From contig JADZFP010000314.1 in the NCBI GenBank assembly GCA_020849825.1, positions 1-8,449 of the forward strand: a DNA stretch of 8,449 nt, read 5' to 3'. The position numbers were made by a program, and so were the translations under genes. The stretch is from Saprospiraceae bacterium. Lineage in GTDB: Bacteria > Bacteroidota > Bacteroidia > Chitinophagales > Saprospiraceae. The notes below the pieces were generated by a model. That model worked only from the letters and a program-made list of their open reading frames with translations. It ran no database searches and had not been told where the DNA came from. This document shows positions 1-6,484 of this stretch, one piece after another; within the stretch, counting starts at the first letter, position 1; every line of letters begins with the position of its first letter.

Positions 1-2
1 AA

Positions 3-434
3 GGCAAGATCAATCAAAACCTGGGCTCCGAACTCGGGCGGCGTTTCAAAATCCGCAAAGCGTCGCAGCTCGAAAAATTCAGCTTTTATATTGCAGATAA
101 CAATTTCGACACGGCGCGTTTCCGGATCAATATCTACGACCTGAAAAGAGGAGAGCCGGGCGATAATCTGTTGACCGACAATATTATCGTGACGGTCGTC
201 GGGAAAAGCAAAGGCTGGGTGGCGGTCGATCTGGCGCCATACGACCTGCGGTTAGATGAGCCGATCGCTATCGGGGTGGAATGGATTTACGGCAGCCGCG
301 GCGGCACGGTGTTGAGCCTGCCGATCGGTATGCCGGTAGCCGGCAGCAAACATTTTTACAAATACGGCAGCCGCAACAAATGGAAGTCTTTTGCCCTGAT
401 GTCGGCGGCAATGGCGCTGGAAGTGCGGCAGTGA
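3..434 (+). CDS. C-terminal part of a carboxypeptidase-like regulatory-domain protein (5' end outside window)
   Basis: The reading frame is open from the window edge to the TGA at 432-434, giving 143 residues; the true start lies upstream. The visible part looks all-beta: a segment reading F-x-I-Y-D-L near residue 43, then GWVAVDL near residue 70, and later an I-G-V-E-W strand. This layout (a fibronectin- or jelly-roll-like strand set with 'gW..vDL' and '.vEW' motifs) recalls the C-terminal domain of secreted Bacteroidota proteins annotated as carboxypeptidase-like regulatory-domain proteins, which usually begin with a signal peptide and a CarboxypepD_reg-like fold. That match is from memory. 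No catalytic residues can be seen. An internal TTG at 171 could be read as a start, but the protein-like sequence continues upstream of it, so it is not the start. A cell-surface or periplasmic location is likely; the substrate or partner is unknown. Confidence 0.55.
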   Translation, partial: GKINQNLGSELGRRFKIRKASQLEKFSFYIADNNFDTARFRINIYDLKRGEPGDNLLTDNIIVTVVGKSKGWVAVDLAPYDLRLDEPIAIGVEWIYGSRGGTVLSLPIGMPVAGSKHFYKYGSRNKWKSFALMSAAMALEVRQ

Positions 435-524
435 GGGCAGGGTTGAAAATCAACGCAGGGTATGTCCCATGTCATATTGTACGATCTGCTGACAATGGAT
501 ATTCGCTGAATAAAAATACGTCAG

Positions 525-1451
525 ATGATAGAGCGCGCTGTTTTTGACTGGTTGCTGGAGGGCGATGTCGCCATCCGGTTTCAGGCTTTCCGCGACCTTT
601 GCGGCGAATTAAAACCTGATTTGCAGCAACGCATAAAAAACGAAGGCTGGGGCAAGGCTTTTTTGGAAAAAAGGAACGCCAACGGGCATTGGGGACAGAA
701 ATACTACCAACCCAAATGGATTTCGACCCACTACACCTTGCTTGACCTTAAAAACCTGAACATTGAACCGGAAGTGCCCCTCATTCAGGAGACGATCATG
801 CGCGTTTTGACGACTGAAAAAGGCCCCGACGGCGGCATTCTGCCCATTGGCTCTACCCGGCAAAGCGATGTTTGCGTCAATGGAATGTTCTTGAACTTTG
901 CTTCCTATTTCAAAGCGGAGGAAGAAAAACTGGTTTCAATAGTCGACTTCCTGCTCAGTCAGCGGGTCGCCGACGGCGGATTTAATTGCCGTTCCAACCG
1001 GCAAGGTTGCGTGCACAGCTCGCTTCACTCGACCCTGTCGGTGGCGGAAGGTATACTCGAATATCATCGCAACGGTTACGCCTACCGCCTGCCGGAATTA
1101 CTCGATGCGGCTACGAGCGCCCGGGAATTCATACTCATGCACCGGTTGTATAAATCCGATAAAACCGGCGCTGTGATCGACCCGAAAATGACCATGTTAT
1201 CCTATCCCTGCCGCTGGCGGTACGATGTTCTCAGGGCGCTGGACTATTTTCAATCGGCCGGTGTCGCTTACGATCCCAGAATGGACGATGCGATACAACT
1301 TATTCACGAAAAACGCAGGACCGACGGCAAATGGCCCTTGCAGGCCAGGCACCCCGGGCAAGTGCATTTTGACATGGAAAAACCGGGACAGCCGAGCCGT
1401 TGGAATACTCTGCGGGCATTGCGGGTCTTGAGCCGGTATGGAACCAAGTGA
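525..1451 (+). CDS. Prenyltransferase/squalene-cyclase-type alpha-toroid repeat protein
   Basis: 308 residues with no signal peptide or membrane segment, so probably cytoplasmic. It shows repeated helical-hairpin motifs of the terpenoid cyclase/protein prenyltransferase toroid: NGHWGQ at residues 53-58, DGGF at 150-153 and DGKWPL at 267-272, each resembling a QW-type turn. The C-terminal half has the block RWRYDVLRALDYF (230-242) and ends with SRWNTLRALRVL (291-302), which I recognise from uncharacterised 'prenyltransferase/squalene oxidase repeat' proteins of bacteria. It is about half the length of a squalene-hopene cyclase (roughly 630 residues) and lacks the DxDD acid motif, so it is not a hopene cyclase. 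D115-x-C117 and H164/H168 could form a metal site like that of protein farnesyltransferase beta subunits, but this is speculative. The ATG at 525 suits the first helix (residues 3-12); no Shine-Dalgarno is visible. The reaction, if any, is unknown. Confidence 0.8.
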   Translation: MIERAVFDWLLEGDVAIRFQAFRDLCGELKPDLQQRIKNEGWGKAFLEKRNANGHWGQKYYQPKWISTHYTLLDLKNLNIEPEVPLIQETIMRVLTTEKGPDGGILPIGSTRQSDVCVNGMFLNFASYFKAEEEKLVSIVDFLLSQRVADGGFNCRSNRQGCVHSSLHSTLSVAEGILEYHRNGYAYRLPELLDAATSAREFILMHRLYKSDKTGAVIDPKMTMLSYPCRWRYDVLRALDYFQSAGVAYDPRMDDAIQLIHEKRRTDGKWPLQARHPGQVHFDMEKPGQPSRWNTLRALRVLSRYGTK

Positions 1452-1454
1452 TCG

Positions 1455-1811
1455 TTACTCCTCCTGCCCAAACGTCAGCAAATTATGATCCGGGTCGAGC
1501 AGCGAAAACTCCTTTTGCCCCCAGGGTTTCGATTGCAGGTGGCCCAGAGCGGGAATATTAAGTTTCTGGCGCATCGCTTCTTCGTAGATGTTGTCGATGG
1601 CATCCGTCCGGATATACACCTGGCCGTAATTTTGTAAGGGATCAAGCCCCTTGAATTCAAAAAAATGGATTTGAATCCCGTCTTTCTGCACCATCAGGTA
1701 ACCCTCGAAGTCGGCGTTCCTGAATTCCTGAAACCCGAGTTGTCGAATGTAAAAATCCCGCGTGGCGGCTTTGTCGCGCATGGGCAGCTTGGGATGAATG
1801 GCAGTCAGCAT
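1455..1811 (-). CDS. VOC-family (glyoxalase/bleomycin-resistance-like) protein
   Basis: 118 residues, the usual size for a two-module beta-alpha-beta-beta-beta VOC protein. The first module opens with HPKLPMRD and continues into an FYxxxLGF motif (residues 20-27); the second contains VYIRTDAIDNIY (65-76) and the block WGQKEFSLLDPDHN (97-110), typical of bleomycin-resistance-like members. H49 (in IHFFEF) and E101 are candidate metal or active-site positions. True bleomycin-binding proteins bind no metal and use the groove of a dimer, while other VOC members isomerise or cleave small molecules, so the substrate cannot be assigned. No signal peptide, so cytoplasmic. It lies 34 bases downstream of the cytochrome gene on the same strand and may be read through from the operon, although it is the only member without an export signal. 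Its stop lies 3 bases from that of the convergent toroid gene. Confidence 0.85.
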   Translation of the reverse strand: MLTAIHPKLPMRDKAATRDFYIRQLGFQEFRNADFEGYLMVQKDGIQIHFFEFKGLDPLQNYGQVYIRTDAIDNIYEEAMRQKLNIPALGHLQSKPWGQKEFSLLDPDHNLLTFGQEE

Positions 1812-1834
1812 AAAGGTTTATAATTAGAAATTAA

Positions 1835-1855
1835 TTCATCATTTATCATTCATCA
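1835..1855. repeat. Three tandem AT-rich heptamers overlapping a stop codon
   Basis: On the plus strand the heptamers are TTCATCA, TTTATCA and TTCATCA (one base differs in the middle copy), followed by a degenerate TTAACAA. On the minus strand this reads as repeated TGATGAA-type units. The TGA stop of the cytochrome gene is within the middle copy (1846-1848), and the last coding residues (VNDE) are themselves encoded by the repeat. The array fills part of the 34-base gap before the VOC gene. Similar ATGATGA-type simple repeats are common between genes in Saprospiraceae-like genomes as I recall; the function is unknown. Confidence 0.75.
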
Positions 1856-2775
1856 TTAACAAGCCTTCCCTGCGGCTCTTTCGCATCCTTCGGTTTCGTT
1901 CCTTGTATAGAATGGATATACGCCACCAGTTGCCCCACTTCGGTCGGCGTCAGCATGGCTTGCCAGGAGATCATGCCTTTTTCGGGTACGCCCATTGCGA
2001 TCGTTTGTGCGATGTTTTCCGTTTTGCCTCCATGCAACCAGTAGGCATCGGTCAGGTTGGGGCCAACGCCGCCGCCGCCGTTTTCGCCGTGGCAGGCCCG
2101 GCAGTTGCTCCTGAATAACTGGCCGCCCTGTTTTGCCTGTTTTTTGTTTTGGGCCGTCTTGCGCAAGACGCTGTTCGGATCCTTGAATTCATACTCCCAC
2201 TGTATTTGCCATTCTTTTTTCTGCAACAGAAACTGCTGGTAGTCTATGCTGTCCTGTACAATTTTTGCCGGACTGGATGGTATTTGCCGCAAATAAGCGA
2301 TCAGCGCCAATACCTCGGTGCCGTTTTTGGCGAATGCGCCCTCACTTTCCAACTGTGCCTTCAACGTGTCGGCCTGTCGCAGCAATTCCGACCAGGAGGC
2401 ATTCAGACGGGCCAGTTCGTCCGGATTGTTTTCCCGGAAAATTTGCTCCAGTGTCTGCCGACGAAGCGTATCGACGTGTAAATGCGGAAATGAAGGCATA
2501 TTGGAATAGGGCGACAAGGACCGCGGGTCGTCCAGGTAGTAGTAGAACCAACTGAGGGGATATTTCCCGCCGAGCCCGTCCAGACTAACCAGATCGGCAT
2601 CGGCCTTGTCTACGTACAGCGTATGGCAATGTTTGCAATCTTCCCGCGCAAAAATGTATTGGCCATAGCGCGCCAACAGGTCGGGGGCTGCTGTTTCGAG
2701 AGATATTTGTGTCGGGCTGTTGGACAACAGCAGTACGGCCAGCAAGGGCCAGCAGTAGAGCAGCGTTTTTAACAT
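1846..2775 (-). CDS. Di-haem cytochrome c with CcoO-like and CcoP-like domains
   Basis: 309 residues. An N-terminal hydrophobic segment (about residues 4-18) acts as a signal peptide or membrane anchor, placing the protein on the periplasmic side. The first domain has the haem-binding motif CKHCH at 47-51, then GGKYPLSW (69-76) and SNMPSFPHL (91-99), with M93 a likely axial ligand; this order and wording match the cbb3 oxidase subunit CcoO/FixO. A charged linker (about 170-215) leads to a second domain with CRACH at 225-229, GPNLTDAYWLHGG (238-250) and GVPEKGMISW (262-271, axial M268), closely resembling the C-terminal haem domain of Bacteroidota CcoP. No catalytic subunit (CcoN) and no CcoP N-terminal membrane helix are present. 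It starts 4 bases after the stop of the GH5 gene. It should shuttle electrons in the periplasm; donor and acceptor are unknown, with the amine oxidase of the same operon a candidate donor. Confidence 0.85.
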   Translation of the reverse strand: MLKTLLYCWPLLAVLLLSNSPTQISLETAAPDLLARYGQYIFAREDCKHCHTLYVDKADADLVSLDGLGGKYPLSWFYYYLDDPRSLSPYSNMPSFPHLHVDTLRRQTLEQIFRENNPDELARLNASWSELLRQADTLKAQLESEGAFAKNGTEVLALIAYLRQIPSSPAKIVQDSIDYQQFLLQKKEWQIQWEYEFKDPNSVLRKTAQNKKQAKQGGQLFRSNCRACHGENGGGGVGPNLTDAYWLHGGKTENIAQTIAMGVPEKGMISWQAMLTPTEVGQLVAYIHSIQGTKPKDAKEPQGRLVNDE

Positions 2776-2779
2776 AACG

Positions 2780-4717
2780 TCAGTATTTCACCAGTTTTTC
2801 CACCCCGAAAGATTGCTTCCTGTCCGTCCAGCGGAATACATACTGGCCGGCAGCCAGGCCGCCGAGGTCGATCACGGCGCTTTGCCGGACGACGCCCTGC
2901 CGGATCACCCTGCCGTTGAGATCGATCAATTGCCAGTCGATGTCAGCCGGCCAGTCGGTTTTTATCCTTAAAAAATCACCGACCGGATTAGGGAAAACAG
3001 ATACTTCCGGTGTTTCAAAAGGCCGTGTTGTGGCGACCAAAACACCTGTTTCGTACACCTGCGCAGTGTCGAGGTTGGTGACCTGGATGTTGTCGAACCA
3101 CAAACCGCCCCCCGACAAGGCCGAATGTTCGGTGACGATTTCGAAGCGGTCCACGGCCGTCCAGTCGAAATCGCCTTGCAGATTGTACCAACTGCCGGCT
3201 TCCCAGGCGCCGTGTTCGGCAAAGTCGCTCAGCGGAATATGGACGTGGCGCCAATGGCCGTCCCAGGGCCCGTAACTCTCATCGATGGTAACCCGCATAC
3301 GCCAGGGATGGTCGGCCGGATCGTCGGTATCGGAGTCGACGAAGCGCATGTCGAAACTGAGACCAGGCGCGTTGCTTCTCACCAGAAAATCGAGGGCATA
3401 CCCTTCGCCAAGCAGGTAGCTCAGGTCTTTGTCGGGCCGGAAATCGAATCCGATGGCGTTGTATTGTGCGGCGCCGGACCATTGAATACAATAGTCGCCA
3501 TTGTTGGGCTGGGCCTGCGAATAGAATTGAAGCGAACCGCTGCTGTAACTCGATTCGGCTATTTTGGGGCCGATAAAATCGGTATAAATGGGGAATCCCG
3601 TGCTGTCGGGCGTGAGTACAAACGGCGTTTGCGGCGGCACATTGAAACCCAGCGCTTCGAGCAGCGGCACGTTCAGGTCGTGTTCGAACAGGCCGCTGCT
3701 ACCGGTTTCGAACAGCCCGAATCCGCCGTGGTAATCCCAGCTGGTCCAGGCCACGTCATTATCTTCGAGGTATTGCCGCACCACCTGGTACCAGAAGACG
3801 CGGTCGTCGTTGTCGCTGTTGTCTTTCAATACACCCAGTTCGCCGCAGTAAATGGGCACCTGCCGCTGGTCTCTGAACTGGATGGCGATGTCGAGCAGTT
3901 GTTGCACCCGGGCCACCGTGCCGTCGAAGTCGTAGTTGCCGTACGCGTCGCCCACCCAGGTGCCGGCCAGCGCGGGCGGCAGCGCGGGCATGTCGGCGGC
4001 ATTGTAGGGGAAAGGCATGCCGGCCAGCGGGACCATCGAAGGCGTCACCCAGCTGGCGCCCTGGTGCGTGAACAGAAAGGGATCGTAGAAGTGAAACGTG
4101 TAGATCAGTTTGTCGTCGTCGTACACCGGCATGTCGTCGAGGTTCCAGTAACTGTTCCAGCCGGCTCCGCCGACGATGATCCAGTGCGTATCGTCGACCG
4201 TTCGGATGGTCTCGACCACGTCCTGCTGGATGGCGTTCCAGAGCGCGTCGGAGATGCCGTGTGGCTCGTTGAGGATTTCGTAATAGATCAGCCCGGAGCG
4301 GTTTTGGTAATGCTGGGCCATTTGCAGCCACACTTTTTCGAGGATAGACCCAACGGCCGGGTCGGTATCGGCGGCGGGGTCGAAGGTGTGGTTGTCGAGG
4401 ATGAGATGCATCCCCAGTTCTTCGGCCCAGTCGACGGCCTGGTCGAGAAAATTGAGGAAAAGCGGATCGAGCGTGTAGTCGGGCGCGCCGTTGGTCATGT
4501 AATGCAGGTTGATGGGCAGCCGCACCACGTCGCAGCCGAGGCTCTGGATGTTTTCAAAATCCTGTTTGGTGTATTTGGAAAACTGGATTTGCTGCGCGCT
4601 GTTGACCTGAAACCAGCCCGTGAGGTTGACGCCCCGGTTGAACGGCGTGTTTTGGGCGTAAAGCGACTGTAGGCCGAACAGGGCGCCGAGCAGGAAAATT
4701 TTGTGTAAAAAGCGCAT
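2780..4717 (-). CDS. GH5 family glycoside hydrolase (cellulase-like) with T9SS sorting domain
   Basis: 645 residues. A signal peptide (residues 1-21, ending LYA-Q) is followed by a GH5 TIM barrel (about 25-355): RGVNLTGWF at 28-36, VVRLPIN at 64-70, N150-E151 in ILNEPHG as the predicted acid/base, HFYDPF at 209-214, E293 in YCGELGV as the predicted nucleophile, and W328. Both catalytic glutamates are intact, so it should be an active retaining beta-glycanase; cellulose or another beta-1,4-glucan/mannan is likely but not decided. Residues about 375-550 form a beta-sandwich resembling carbohydrate-binding modules (CBM11-like or galactose-binding-like), ending in LWFDNIQV. Residues about 570-645 are a type A T9SS sorting domain: VSVFPNPVGD, DLNGRVI, LAAGQYVFRW and the terminal KLVKY. 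Export by Sec, then the type IX system, to the cell surface or medium is expected. The gene lies 12 bases after the beta-barrel gene. GC content is high (44 of 60 bases at 3961-4020). Confidence 0.92.
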   Translation of the reverse strand: MRFLHKIFLLGALFGLQSLYAQNTPFNRGVNLTGWFQVNSAQQIQFSKYTKQDFENIQSLGCDVVRLPINLHYMTNGAPDYTLDPLFLNFLDQAVDWAEELGMHLILDNHTFDPAADTDPAVGSILEKVWLQMAQHYQNRSGLIYYEILNEPHGISDALWNAIQQDVVETIRTVDDTHWIIVGGAGWNSYWNLDDMPVYDDDKLIYTFHFYDPFLFTHQGASWVTPSMVPLAGMPFPYNAADMPALPPALAGTWVGDAYGNYDFDGTVARVQQLLDIAIQFRDQRQVPIYCGELGVLKDNSDNDDRVFWYQVVRQYLEDNDVAWTSWDYHGGFGLFETGSSGLFEHDLNVPLLEALGFNVPPQTPFVLTPDSTGFPIYTDFIGPKIAESSYSSGSLQFYSQAQPNNGDYCIQWSGAAQYNAIGFDFRPDKDLSYLLGEGYALDFLVRSNAPGLSFDMRFVDSDTDDPADHPWRMRVTIDESYGPWDGHWRHVHIPLSDFAEHGAWEAGSWYNLQGDFDWTAVDRFEIVTEHSALSGGGLWFDNIQVTNLDTAQVYETGVLVATTRPFETPEVSVFPNPVGDFLRIKTDWPADIDWQLIDLNGRVIRQGVVRQSAVIDLGGLAAGQYVFRWTDRKQSFGVEKLVKY

Positions 4718-4729
4718 GGTTGTCCCGGC

Positions 4730-5638
4730 TTAGAATTTGAAACGATATTCGAGATTGGCGACAAAACTGCGGGTCAGGCCATCGGGGCGGGCGTCGCGGA
4801 CCACGAAAGGCAAGCCCGCGTTGAGTTGCAGGGCGCTGCTTGCGCTGATGGCGTAGTCGAAATACAGGTTGCCGTTGAAGGTCAGGCCCTGCGAGCCGTC
4901 GATCTCGATTTCGTTGCCCTGTTTGTCGGTAAACTTGTCGTTCGCCAAATGGTAAATCGGCAGCAGACTGGGCGTCAGCGTCAGTTTTTGACCCAGTTGA
5001 AAGGGGTACGACACCCGGAGCAGCACGTCGCCGCTGCGCTGGAACTTGTTGGTCGTCTGAATGTCGCGCAGCGGAGAACCGGCGGGGTAGTCTTCGGCAA
5101 AAAATGTGTTTTTGTTCTGCGTCAGCGGTTGTTGCAGGGCCACGACGAGTTGCAGTTTGCCCAGATCGTAACCTGCGCCGACGATCAGGTCGAAGGTGCC
5201 CAGGCTCGCCTGATAATCCATGGGCAGGGGCAGATTGTCGTTTGCAGCGTTGCCGTCGGCCAGCGGAATTTTGGCGCCCAGGGTGAAGTGCAGGCCGGCG
5301 CGGGGACTCAAATTGGCATTCAGGTAAAGGTCGGACAGCCCGAAAGCCGAAATATCGTTGCCGCTCTGGCCCAGGGCGGTCAGTTTGGCATCGAGGCCGA
5401 ATTTGTCGCCGAACTGACGGTTGTATTCCAGGTAACCACCCACGACTGAGATCGCATTGTCGGCGCCGCCGAAAGAGCCGCCGATTTTGATCTGGTTGGC
5501 CGCGGCGGGCGTGCCGGCATCGGGTTTGAAACTGTTGAGCGTGCAAAAGCCGGCGTCGCTGCAGCCCTGGCCGCGACTCTGGGAGGCGAAAGAAAACAGC
5601 AGGGCGGCGACGAGAATGAGCGGGTAGTTTCTGAGCAT
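4730..5638 (-). CDS. Outer-membrane beta-barrel-like protein with N-terminal CSDAGFC motif
   Basis: 302 residues. The start at 5638 is preferred because it lies 2 bases after the upstream stop and opens directly into a signal peptide (MLRNYPLILVAALLFSFA, cleavage near residue 24). A longer frame begins at 5695 but would overlap the previous gene by 19 codons and bury the signal. The mature chain starts GCSDAGFC, with Cys26 and Cys32 possibly forming a disulphide; the residues before Cys26 (SRGQ) do not make a lipobox. The rest alternates polar and hydrophobic residues in amphipathic strands, with LTLGAKIPLADG (118-129), a DYQASLGTFDLIVGAGY block (141-157), and a last strand ending in phenylalanine (EYRFKF), as in many outer-membrane barrels. 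I recognise the pattern from uncharacterised Bacteroidota membrane proteins but know no function. Its place in the operon suggests a pore or docking partner for the exported neighbours. Confidence 0.72.
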   Translation of the reverse strand: MLRNYPLILVAALLFSFASQSRGQGCSDAGFCTLNSFKPDAGTPAAANQIKIGGSFGGADNAISVVGGYLEYNRQFGDKFGLDAKLTALGQSGNDISAFGLSDLYLNANLSPRAGLHFTLGAKIPLADGNAANDNLPLPMDYQASLGTFDLIVGAGYDLGKLQLVVALQQPLTQNKNTFFAEDYPAGSPLRDIQTTNKFQRSGDVLLRVSYPFQLGQKLTLTPSLLPIYHLANDKFTDKQGNEIEIDGSQGLTFNGNLYFDYAISASSALQLNAGLPFVVRDARPDGLTRSFVANLEYRFKF

Positions 5639-5640
5639 GT

Positions 5641-6483
5641 TTACTGTTGTTTGATTGCAGTGATGAGATCGTTGCGCGAGCGGAATATCCGGCAATTGCC
5701 GATTTGGGTCAGGTCTTCCTGTTCGCTGTTCTCTTTTATGAGGTAATAAATGTCTTTTTCCGTGTTTGTTTTTCTGAACAGTTCATAATACATCGTGCCC
5801 ATGCCGGGAAAATTGGTGCAATCGAAAATGACCGGCTGCCTGTCGGGCAGGTTTTGTAAGAAATCATTCAAGTCCTTCTTTTCATTACTCGTCAAAGGGC
5901 CCCATAAACGGTATTCCAAAGGATTGTTGCCGGTTTGTTTGATCGGCAGTCCGTAATCAAAATAACATTTGAGTGTTTCCAGGTATTCAATTTGTTCGAT
6001 ACCGGTCAATTCGCTTTCCACTAACCGGAAAAAGGCATCCAGAATTTGGTACTCAGTGATGAAGGCTTCTCTTTCCGGGCTTTGTAATGTTATTATTGTC
6101 GTATCAGAGCGCGCATCTATCCGGGTAATTTTACCCCCTATCCCGTCTATGATCATCCTGTCTTCTTTATTTTTATAGTGGATAAAGTCAACCTGGTCGA
6201 TTGCTGCTTTGAACTGGCGGTAATTGTCAGGACTTATTTTTATGTAAAATGAATCGGAAGAAATGATTTTGTAATCGAATGGGGTAGCATATTGAAGCCT
6301 GAAAGTATTGACATTCATAACGGGTGCAGTGTCGTTCATATCGATATCGAAAACCGACGATGCTGCGAAGGCGGGATGGAATTCCAATATGAGTTTTTCA
6401 TTCATATTTGCTGTGCGTTTATCTTTCCCGGACTGGCATCCAGTGAAGGACAAGATCAATATCAAAGCAAAAAGTCCCTTCAT
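5641..6483 (-). CDS. Lipoprotein of unknown function, GC-poor
   Basis: 280 residues from the ATG at 6483, one base after the amine oxidase stop (TAA-A-ATG). An in-frame ATG at 6498 would add five residues and overlap the upstream gene by 14 bases; the shorter start gives a textbook lipoprotein signal, MKGLFALILILSFTGC, with lipidated Cys16. The mature protein appears to have two alpha/beta halves joined near residue 172: the first ends in a helix (ILDAFFRLVE, 147-156), the second contains DYGLPIKQTGNNP (176-188) and a Gly/Met-rich FPGMGTMYYELF (225-236). No enzyme motif or known domain was recognised. Base composition is unlike the neighbours: 20 and 24 GC of 60 in the stretches 6241-6300 and 6121-6180, against 32 of 60 in the amine oxidase (7021-7080) and 37 of 60 in the barrel gene (5341-5400). 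That suggests a different origin or relaxed codon use. Confidence 0.75.
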   Translation of the reverse strand: MKGLFALILILSFTGCQSGKDKRTANMNEKLILEFHPAFAASSVFDIDMNDTAPVMNVNTFRLQYATPFDYKIISSDSFYIKISPDNYRQFKAAIDQVDFIHYKNKEDRMIIDGIGGKITRIDARSDTTIITLQSPEREAFITEYQILDAFFRLVESELTGIEQIEYLETLKCYFDYGLPIKQTGNNPLEYRLWGPLTSNEKKDLNDFLQNLPDRQPVIFDCTNFPGMGTMYYELFRKTNTEKDIYYLIKENSEQEDLTQIGNCRIFRSRNDLITAIKQQ

Positions 6484-6484
6484 T

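Noticed and set aside
442..454. Hairpin GTTGA-AAA-TCAAC after the first gene
   Set aside because: Only five pairs, a three-base loop and no T run afterwards, so it is not a credible terminator.
525..1451. Squalene-hopene cyclase
   Set aside because: The protein shares the toroid repeats but is about half the needed length and lacks the DxDD catalytic motif.
3125..4672. 515-codon open frame on the plus strand
   Set aside because: It lies entirely antisense to the GH5 gene, which has intact catalytic motifs, a signal peptide and a sorting domain. The frame is open because of the GC-rich codon use of that gene; its product (V/G/H/E-rich, no hydrophobic core pattern) does not look like a protein.
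4554..5546. 330-codon open frame on the minus strand
   Set aside because: Out-of-frame reading across the end of the barrel gene and the start of the GH5 gene; its Arg-, Gln- and Pro-rich translation is typical of a frame-shifted shadow.
5639..5695. Upstream extension of the barrel gene to the ATG at 5695
   Set aside because: The extra 19 residues are polar, overlap the preceding lipoprotein gene and would place the signal peptide internally; the ATG at 5638 fits both the signal and the tight operon spacing.
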